From an uncultured Lachnospiraceae bacterium (GTDB lineage: Bacteria; Bacillota; Clostridia; Lachnospirales; Lachnospiraceae), in contig CAKRNI010000080.1 in assembly GCA_934370915.1 (NCBI GenBank), positions 1-10,488 on the forward strand: 10,488 nucleotides of DNA, written 5' to 3'. Of the stretch, positions 5,765 through 10,488 are shown piece by piece. The position numbers were made by a program, and so were the translations under genes. Under the pieces are notes generated by a model that made no database searches, was not told the DNA's origin, and saw only the letters and a list, made by a program, of their open reading frames with translations. Numbering within the stretch: the stretch's first letter is position 1; every line of letters begins with the position of its first letter.

Positions 5765-6397
5765 TTACTTCTTATACCCTTCCTTGATCCCCGCAAAATC
5801 CTGGATCATCTTCACAACTCCGTCATACCCGATCTTACTGCTGTTTAAGCAGAGATCATAGCTTCTGGAGTCACCCCAGCGCTTGCTGGAATAATAGTTA
5901 TAGTAACTGGAACGCTTTTTATCGGTCTTGATCATCAGATCCTTCGCCTGAGATTCCGTGATCTTATGGCGCTCCATCAAAGTCCTGATCTTCACATCCT
6001 CATCGGCTGTGATAAATACGGATACCACATTCGGATAATCCGCCAGCGCATAGTCAGCACAGCGTCCGATAATTACGCAGGATTCCTTGTCCGCAAGGCT
6101 CTTGATCGTATCAAACTGCGCAAGGAAGATCTTGTGGTTGATCGGCATATCCATATATGCAGAGTTCGTATATCCAAGGGAATACGTATCCATTACCAGG
6201 GAATATAGGAAACTGCTCGTCGGTTTCTCATCATGGGTTTCAAACAGCTCTTTGCAGAGACCGCTCTCTTTTGCGGCCAGATTCAGGAGCTCTTTGTCAT
6301 AACATTTTATACCGAGTTTTTCTGCTAACGCCTGCCCGATATGTCTTCCTCCGCTTCCGCATTCTCTTCCGATCGTAATAATAAGGTTATCACTCAT
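5765..6397 (-). CDS. Cytidylate-kinase-like family protein (Cytidylate_kin2 type)
   Basis: The protein has 210 residues and starts MSDNLIITIGRECGSGGRHIG. The glycine-rich G-R-x-x-G-S-G-G-R-x-I-G segment (10-21) is a P-loop of the nucleoside monophosphate kinase fold. Other features shared with this family are VIIGRCADYAL (108-118), TDKKRSSYYNYYS (158-170) and WGDSRSYDLCLNSSKIGYD (174-192). It is a predicted cytosolic nucleotide-binding phosphotransferase. The family resembles CMP kinase, but its true substrate is generally not established. The frame stays open upstream to 6559, but the start at 6397 is preferred because GGAG sits 9 nt upstream and the predicted promoter (6440-6468) lies inside the longer version. 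It is a single-gene unit that converges on glmS. The family is firm; kinase activity on CMP is not shown. Confidence 0.9.
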   Translation of the reverse strand: MSDNLIITIGRECGSGGRHIGQALAEKLGIKCYDKELLNLAAKESGLCKELFETHDEKPTSSFLYSLVMDTYSLGYTNSAYMDMPINHKIFLAQFDTIKSLADKESCVIIGRCADYALADYPNVVSVFITADEDVKIRTLMERHKITESQAKDLMIKTDKKRSSYYNYYSSKRWGDSRSYDLCLNSSKIGYDGVVKMIQDFAGIKEGYKK

Positions 6398-6406
6398 ATG
6401 CCACAG

Positions 6407-6413
6407 CTCCTTT
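6407..6413 (-). promoter_or_regulatory. Ribosome binding site that decides the kinase-like gene start
   Basis: AAAGGAG on the minus strand is 9 nt before the ATG at 6397. No comparable site precedes the upstream in-frame ATG at 6559, so translation should start at MSDNL. Confidence 0.75.
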
Positions 6414-6439
6414 CTGTCATCAAGCTTTCCGATAGCTTT

Positions 6440-6468
6440 ATTATATAAAAATTCGATGCGATTTGCAA
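6440..6468 (-). promoter_or_regulatory. Sigma-A type promoter of the kinase-like gene
   Basis: On the minus strand, TTGCAA (6468-6463) and a perfect TATAAT (6445-6440) are 17 bp apart. Transcription should begin near 6433, leaving a leader of about 36 nt. Confidence 0.75.
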
Positions 6469-6542
6469 GAGTTATTCCATAAATATTCAGAATTTTTGTA
6501 TCAGTATATGCATAAAACAGAATATATGAGCTGACATAAAGA

Positions 6543-6577
6543 AGAATGTGCCCTGGCACATTCTCGCGCCTCGCGCG
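6543..6577. repeat. Perfect palindrome with GC-rich flank
   Basis: AGAATGTGCC (6543-6552) and GGCACATTCT (6555-6564) are exact complements separated by only 2 nt. Directly beside them is a CG-rich block CGCGCCTCGCGCG (6565-6577). No T-run follows on either strand. It lies between the terminator of the rluD operon and the promoter of the kinase-like gene. A palindrome plus GC-rich tail in intergenic DNA resembles small dispersed (REP-like) elements, but only one copy is in the window. Confidence 0.55.
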
Positions 6578-6607
6578 GTCGCTTGCCCTCGGAATATCCT
6601 GTTACAT

Positions 6608-6638
6608 AAAAATCCGGCAGGAGAAATTCCCCTGCCGG
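6608..6638 (-). terminator. Rho-independent terminator of the sepF-rluD operon
   Basis: On the minus strand, CCGGCAGG (6638-6631) pairs perfectly with CCTGCCGG (6621-6614) across a 9-nt loop and is followed by ATTTTT (6613-6608). The stem begins 25 nt after the rluD stop codon. Confidence 0.9.
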
Positions 6639-6663
6639 TCATAAACAATGTATTCTGTTTCTG

Positions 6664-7575
6664 TTATTTCGGAAGTTTTTTTAATAATTCCTCAAAATAC
6701 TCCGGCAATGGTGCGGAGAACTCCATATACTCTCCAGTCCGCGGATGAACGAATCCCAGAATTCCAGCATGCAGAGTCTGCCCCTGAAGCTTATACGGGC
6801 ATTTTGCCGGACCATAGACGGCATCTCCCAAAAGCGGATGTCCGATGCTCGCCATATGGACGCGGATCTGATGCGTCCTTCCGGTTTCCAGACGGCATTC
6901 GATGTGGGTGAAATCCCGGAAACGTTCGAGCACCCTGTAATGGGTCACTGCGGATTTTCCGTTGTTGTAATTGATCGCCATCTTCTTTCTGTCTTTCGGG
7001 CTTCTCCCGATCGGCGCATCGATGACGCCCTCCTCATCCTTTAAGACACCGTGGACGATCGCCTGATAGCGGCGGGTGATGGAGTGTTCCTTTAACTGCG
7101 CCGCGATGGAATTGTGGGCAAGATCATTCTTACACGCGATGATCACGCCGGTGGTGTCCATATCGATCCTGTGTACGATCCCCGGCCGCAGAACACCGTT
7201 GATCCCGGAGAGATCTTCTCTGCAGTGGAACATCAAAGCGTTCACCAGCGTCCCCGTATAATGCCCGGCAGCTGGATGGACCACCATGCCCTTCGGCTTG
7301 TTCACGAGGATCACATCGTGGTCCTCATATAAAATATCAAGCGGAATCTCCTCAGGTACGATCTCCGGTTCCACGGCTTCCGGTACCTCAAAAGAGATCT
7401 GATCCCCCTCGGCTACCTTATAACTCGCCTTCACCGGACATCCGCCAACCATGACCTCCCCGGACTTTAAAAGCTTCTGGAGAAACGAGCGGGAGAGCTC
7501 TTCATACTGTTCCGCAAGGAACTTGTCGATCCGGTCCCCGGCGGTCTCTTCCGTCACAAAACACTCTTCTCTCAC
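6664..7575 (-). CDS. RluD-family 23S rRNA pseudouridine synthase
   Basis: The protein has 303 residues. An N-terminal S4 RNA-binding domain (about 14-60: RIDKFLAEQYEELSRSFLQKLLKSGEVMVGG) precedes the RluA/RluD catalytic domain. The active-site motif is HRIDMDTTG (135-143), with Asp138 as the catalytic residue. NKPKGMVVHP (92-101) and ETGRTHQIRVHMASIGHPLLGD in the C-terminal half are also typical. RluD-type enzymes convert uridines of 23S rRNA helix 69 to pseudouridine; the exact site here is inferred. The start codon is GTG, overlapping the lspA stop by 4 nt (GTGA), with AAGGAG 8 nt upstream, so translation is probably coupled to lspA. It is the last gene of the operon. The order lspA-rluD is common in Firmicutes. 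The gene is often annotated as RluA family or rluD; the paralogue is not certain. Confidence 0.93.
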   Translation of the reverse strand: MREECFVTEETAGDRIDKFLAEQYEELSRSFLQKLLKSGEVMVGGCPVKASYKVAEGDQISFEVPEAVEPEIVPEEIPLDILYEDHDVILVNKPKGMVVHPAAGHYTGTLVNALMFHCREDLSGINGVLRPGIVHRIDMDTTGVIIACKNDLAHNSIAAQLKEHSITRRYQAIVHGVLKDEEGVIDAPIGRSPKDRKKMAINYNNGKSAVTHYRVLERFRDFTHIECRLETGRTHQIRVHMASIGHPLLGDAVYGPAKCPYKLQGQTLHAGILGFVHPRTGEYMEFSAPLPEYFEELLKKLPK

Positions 7576-8087
7576 TGTTTTTTCTCCTTACCGGTTGAGA
7601 GGAAGGAAAGCTCCTCCTCCTTATAGAAAAAGCCGATCAACAGGATCAGGAGTCCGGCTGCGCAGACGACATAGCAGTCTGCCACATTGAAGATCGGGAA
7701 ATCGATGAGGCTGAAGTAGAAGAAATCTACCACAAACCCTCTCACTGCGCGGTCGATCAGATTTCCGACGGCTCCGGAAAGAAGAAGGATCATGGAAATA
7801 TAAAGCGGCAGATAGCGTCCTCCGGAGGGAAGCTTTGCAACAAATACGAGGACCGCAATTACGACGGCGGCGGCCACTAAAAAGAAGAACCATTGTTTTC
7901 CCTGAAGGATCCCAAAGGCAGCTCCCCTGTTTTCCGAGTAGAGAAGTTCGAAAACTCCCTTGATCAGCACCAGCGGTCCATTGACACGGAGTGTGCTGTA
8001 TGCCATACTTTTCGCCCACTGGTCCAGAGCGATGAGCAGGGCGGAACATACGACGAGAATGCCGTAGCGTTTTCCGATGGTATTCAT
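7572..8087 (-). CDS. lspA: Lipoprotein signal peptidase (signal peptidase II)
   Basis: This 171-residue integral membrane aspartyl protease cuts signal peptides from diacylglyceryl-modified prolipoproteins. Four hydrophobic segments are visible (about 9-24, 66-85, 93-112, 136-154). Conserved positions include LDQWAK (21-26), ENRGAAFG (52-59), GNLIDR (108-113), VVDFFYF with catalytic Asp121, and FNVAD with catalytic Asp137. The C-terminus is a short charged tail (KEEELSFLSTGKEKKQ). AGGAG lies 5 nt before the ATG. The gene follows aroB after 8 nt and overlaps rluD by 4 nt, so it sits deep in a co-transcribed unit. The hydrophobicity pattern, length and both aspartates make this a safe call. Confidence 0.96.
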   Translation of the reverse strand: MNTIGKRYGILVVCSALLIALDQWAKSMAYSTLRVNGPLVLIKGVFELLYSENRGAAFGILQGKQWFFFLVAAAVVIAVLVFVAKLPSGGRYLPLYISMILLLSGAVGNLIDRAVRGFVVDFFYFSLIDFPIFNVADCYVVCAAGLLILLIGFFYKEEELSFLSTGKEKKQ

Positions 8088-8095
8088 AAAAACTC

Positions 8096-9196
8096 CTATC
8101 TGAAAATAGTTTCGAGGGCGCGCTCCATCTCATCCCTTGTGACGGTGCGGTCGATATAGGCATGACCGACACAGTCCAGAAGGATGAACTTGATCACTCC
8201 CGCCTCCATCTTCTTATCATTTTTCGTCGCGGCGATCACTTCTTCAGGATCGAGACCGGAAACAGACGTTGGGATCGCAAAATATTCCATCAGTGTCCTG
8301 TACGCGTCGGTCTCCCTCTGATTTACAAGCCCCCGTTCCATACAGATATTCATAGCGGCCAGAGCGCCGACAGCAACACAGTGTCCGTGGAGCATTGTAA
8401 AATTCTTTAATTTCTCGATGGCGTGACCCAACGTATGGCCAAAGTTTAAGGTCGCGCGCTCATTCTGCTCCGTCGGGTCGATCTCAACGACCTCACGTTT
8501 GATAAAATCACTTCCCTGAATCAGTAATTTTAAGGTATCTGCATCCTTCGCGAGGATCTTTTCTTTCTTTGCCTCGATCCAGTTAAAATATTCCTTATCA
8601 CGGATCAGACCATGCTTGATGACTTCACCCATGCCTCCGGAGAACTGATCATCCGGAAGTGTACGAAGCACGGAAACATTCGTGTATACAAGCTTTGGCA
8701 TATGGAAGGCACCGACCATATTTTTGTAGGAATCAAAATCGACACCGGTCTTTCCGCCGATACCGGAATCCACCTGAGAAAGAAGTGTGGTCGGGATCTG
8801 AACGAAATCCACACCGCGAAGGTAGGTCGCTGCGACGAATCCGCAGAGATCACCGGTAACACCTCCGCCCAATGCGACGAGAAGATCCTTTCTGTCATAG
8901 TGATTCAAGATCAGGTGCTCATAAGCGCCCTGAACGGTCTTTAAGTTCTTATTCTCCTCTCCTGCCGGGAACACGTAGGAAGTGACCTCGCGGCAGCAGC
9001 CGGAAAGAATTTCCGTGACCTCATCAAGGTATAACGCAGCCACGTTGGAATCCGCAATGATGCAGATCTTTTTCTTCTCAGTGCCCAGCGCGGAGATCTC
9101 CTTTGCAAGGGCATCAAAAGAATCTTCCAGTACGATATCATAAATGGTCTTCCCGTCAAGATGGACCGGGATCCTGTTTACATGTTCTGTGATCAT
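8096..9196 (-). CDS. aroB: 3-dehydroquinate synthase
   Basis: This 366-residue cytosolic enzyme converts DAHP to 3-dehydroquinate, the second step of the shikimate pathway, using NAD and a divalent metal. Motifs in order are the nucleotide-binding segment ALGGGVTGDLCGFVAATYLRG (108-128), QIPTTLLSQVDSGIGGKTGVD (133-153), GMGEVIKHGLI (188-198, metal ligand Glu191), NFGHTLGHAIE (251-261, ligand His254) and LHGHCVAVG (269-277, ligand His270). Most family members have HGE at the last motif and this one has HGH. The start is fixed by AGGAGG 8 nt upstream, which overlaps the ylmH stop codon. The gene is flanked by ylmH (12-nt gap) and lspA (8-nt gap). No other shikimate gene is visible, so it appears as a single biosynthetic gene within a division and lipoprotein operon. 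Confidence 0.97.
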   Translation of the reverse strand: MITEHVNRIPVHLDGKTIYDIVLEDSFDALAKEISALGTEKKKICIIADSNVAALYLDEVTEILSGCCREVTSYVFPAGEENKNLKTVQGAYEHLILNHYDRKDLLVALGGGVTGDLCGFVAATYLRGVDFVQIPTTLLSQVDSGIGGKTGVDFDSYKNMVGAFHMPKLVYTNVSVLRTLPDDQFSGGMGEVIKHGLIRDKEYFNWIEAKKEKILAKDADTLKLLIQGSDFIKREVVEIDPTEQNERATLNFGHTLGHAIEKLKNFTMLHGHCVAVGALAAMNICMERGLVNQRETDAYRTLMEYFAIPTSVSGLDPEEVIAATKNDKKMEAGVIKFILLDCVGHAYIDRTVTRDEMERALETIFR

Positions 9197-9208
9197 AAGG
9201 ATAACCTC

Positions 9209-9964
9209 CTATTTGTAGCGATACACCACGACGGATATACGCCCTTTTTTCGTAAGATTTCCCGGCTCTCCGAACCGGAATTTGCCGATGCCGCGGATCG
9301 ATAAGATCTCCCCGCCGCGTAAATTCAGTGAGACATTTGTACAGACTGCTCCGTTTACCGACACCTTTTCTCCCTCGATGAGAGACGCGGCCTTTGTTCT
9401 CGAAAGCCTGCCGCATAAGGCCGTGATAGAGTCCAAACGGACAGAGCTTACCGTTCCTGAAAGTTCCTCCGTCTCCGGCTCTGGAAGCTCAGAAAAATCT
9501 GCAGTGATCTCTGTCAACACCGACGTATGGCGGATCATGGTGAGATTTTCCGCAAGGTAACGGCTCATCTTTTCCATGACAAACGCCCAGGCATTCCCGT
9601 CCTGTAAAACGATGTCCCCGACCATAGACCGCTCGATCCCAAGGTTCATGATCGCCCCAAGATAATCCCTGTGCGTCAGTTCCTCTGCAAAGCGCTTGTT
9701 CGAAGGAACGATCCTTAAACAGACAAAAGGCGGCGCGTAAAGCTCGTCCTCATAGGATGCCAGAAAACACAGGACTTTTCTTTCAGACATCGGAAAGCCG
9801 CCGGAAAGTACGAACTTCACCGGCGGCAGCGTAGCCGACATATTCTGGAAGACAGTCTGTTCTGCAAGTGTCAGAAAATCTGTATGAAGCGGGATATCGC
9901 GGGAGTAGGCGTTTTCTGCCAGCTCCTGGATCCGCTTCCTGAAAAGCTGTTCTTCCTTTTCCAT
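9209..9964 (-). CDS. ylmH: YlmH-family S4 RNA-binding protein
   Basis: The protein has 251 residues. The N-terminal part contains the family segment FVLSGGFPMSERKVLCFLASYED (51-73) and LTHRDYLGAIMNLGIERSMVGDI (96-118). The C-terminal S4 RNA-binding domain covers about 175-235 (VRLDSITALCGRLSRTKAASLIEGEKVSVNG ...). YlmH of B. subtilis lies in the division cluster next to sepF, and the protein has been linked to ribosome-associated quality control of nascent chains; that role here is inferred from family membership. AAAGGA lies 7 nt before the ATG. It follows sepF after 14 nt, and its TAG stop lies inside the aroB Shine-Dalgarno. The usual ylmG (YggT-like membrane protein) between sepF and ylmH is absent. 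Confidence 0.92.
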   Translation of the reverse strand: MEKEEQLFRKRIQELAENAYSRDIPLHTDFLTLAEQTVFQNMSATLPPVKFVLSGGFPMSERKVLCFLASYEDELYAPPFVCLRIVPSNKRFAEELTHRDYLGAIMNLGIERSMVGDIVLQDGNAWAFVMEKMSRYLAENLTMIRHTSVLTEITADFSELPEPETEELSGTVSSVRLDSITALCGRLSRTKAASLIEGEKVSVNGAVCTNVSLNLRGGEILSIRGIGKFRFGEPGNLTKKGRISVVVYRYK

Positions 9965-9978
9965 ATAGATCCTTTAAA

Positions 9979-10488
9979 TTAAAGATGGATGTTGAGTCCG
10001 GACACGTCCAGATTACCGCCGGAAAGAAGATCCTGAAAATCACCGGACAGTTCAACAGACTGCGGGGTTGCGATAAAAATATAGTTGGAAATCTTCTGGA
10101 GATTTCCGTTCATGGAATATGTAGATCCGGATGTGAAATCGATGATCCGCTGTGCGGTCTCAGTGTGGATCCCTTCCATATTAAGAACAACGGCCTTTCC
10201 TGCAAGAAGATAATCGCAGATCTCCTTCGCGTCATCCAAAGAAGTCGGTTTGATCAAAGAGACTTCCATTCCACCGCCGCGGCGCATCGGAACGACCTTG
10301 CTGCTGTTTGTAGCGCGAGGTAAGAATCTCGGCTTCTCCTCCTCGTAATCGTCCAGATCATCGGCTGCCTGTTTCTTAAAAATACTCTTTCTCGCCGGTT
10401 TTTCATCTTCGTAATCGTCATCTAAGAAGTAATCGTCATCTTCATCGTCGTTCAGACGCATCGTATCCATAATCTTGCCTAAAAAGCT
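9979..10488 (-). CDS. sepF: Cell division protein SepF (5' end cut by window edge)
   Basis: SepF binds the FtsZ C-terminal tail and membranes, bundling and anchoring FtsZ filaments at the division site. At least 163 residues follow the internal ATG at 10470, but six more in-frame codons (S-F-L-G-K-I) reach the window edge. SFLGKIMDTMRLND looks like the amphipathic membrane-targeting helix that starts SepF proteins (commonly M-x-F-L-x-K-x-x-D), so the true start is probably just outside the window. After the helix comes an Asp/Glu-rich linker (about 8-50 from the internal Met), then the SepF core (about 68-142) with LNMEGIHTETAQRIIDFTSGSTYSMNG and the KISNYIFIATP strand. It is followed by ylmH after 14 nt and is the first visible gene of the operon. 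Its promoter is not in the window. Confidence 0.93.
   Translation of the reverse strand, partial: SFLGKIMDTMRLNDDEDDDYFLDDDYEDEKPARKSIFKKQAADDLDDYEEEKPRFLPRATNSSKVVPMRRGGGMEVSLIKPTSLDDAKEICDYLLAGKAVVLNMEGIHTETAQRIIDFTSGSTYSMNGNLQKISNYIFIATPQSVELSGDFQDLLSGGNLDVSGLNIHL

Noticed and set aside
6398..6559. Upstream extension of the kinase-like protein by 54 residues (start at 6559)
   Set aside because: The extension contains the TTGCAA/TATAAT promoter and has no ribosome binding site, and the family P-loop starts right after the internal Met with a good Shine-Dalgarno.
7621..8172. 183-residue minus-strand frame overlapping lspA
   Set aside because: It is the shifted frame of lspA and the aroB end; it is Arg/Ser-rich with no domain, while lspA has catalytic residues and membrane segments.
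10468..10470. ATG at 10470 as the true sepF start
   Set aside because: The frame stays open upstream and encodes SFLGKI, matching the start of the SepF membrane helix, so the real start most likely lies just beyond the window.

Overview
The window reads as a chromosomal segment of a low-to-mid GC Firmicute, most likely a Lachnospiraceae-type clostridium. The evidence is the strong AGGAGG-type ribosome binding sites, consensus TTGACA/TATAAT promoters with 17-bp spacing, Gram-positive gene families (SepF, YlmH, a Cytidylate_kin2-type kinase, a NlpC/P60 wall hydrolase) and protein sequences that look clostridial throughout. No prophage, insertion sequence, CRISPR array, tRNA or rRNA gene was seen. 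One end cuts a tyrosine recombinase gene and the other cuts sepF.

Layout, left to right. (1) Positions 1-1242 hold a leftward two-gene unit: a TtcA-family tRNA thiolation protein followed by a tyrosine recombinase whose ATG overlaps the upstream TGA. It has a clear promoter at 1214-1242 and a dyad-rich leader. (2) Positions 1297-3595 hold a leftward gene for a large secreted or anchored NlpC/P60 (C40) peptidase with a Thr/Ala/Glu-rich linker and its own likely promoter. (3) Positions 3636-5745 hold glmS, transcribed rightward and divergent from the peptidase, with a consensus promoter and a leader of about 165 nt that can fold but lacks the recognisable glmS ribozyme core. It ends in a strong bidirectional terminator. 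(4) Positions 5765-6468 hold a single leftward cytidylate-kinase-like gene with its own promoter. It converges on glmS and shares that terminator. (5) Positions 6605-10488 hold a tight leftward operon, sepF - ylmH - aroB - lspA - rluD, with junctions of 14, 12, 8 and -4 nt, ended by a stem-loop terminator.

How the genes fit together: much of the segment serves the cell envelope and division. GlmS makes glucosamine-6-phosphate for peptidoglycan, the NlpC/P60 protein probably cuts peptidoglycan, SepF supports FtsZ rings, and LspA processes lipoproteins. RluD, YlmH and the TtcA-like protein act on RNA or ribosomes. AroB belongs to aromatic amino acid biosynthesis and sits inside the division/lipoprotein operon.

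I did not find a convincing new multi-gene system. The items most worth following are the glmS leader, the coupled tRNA-thiolase/recombinase pair with its dyad leader, the unusual tail of the TtcA-like protein, and a palindrome with a GC-rich flank at 6543-6577.
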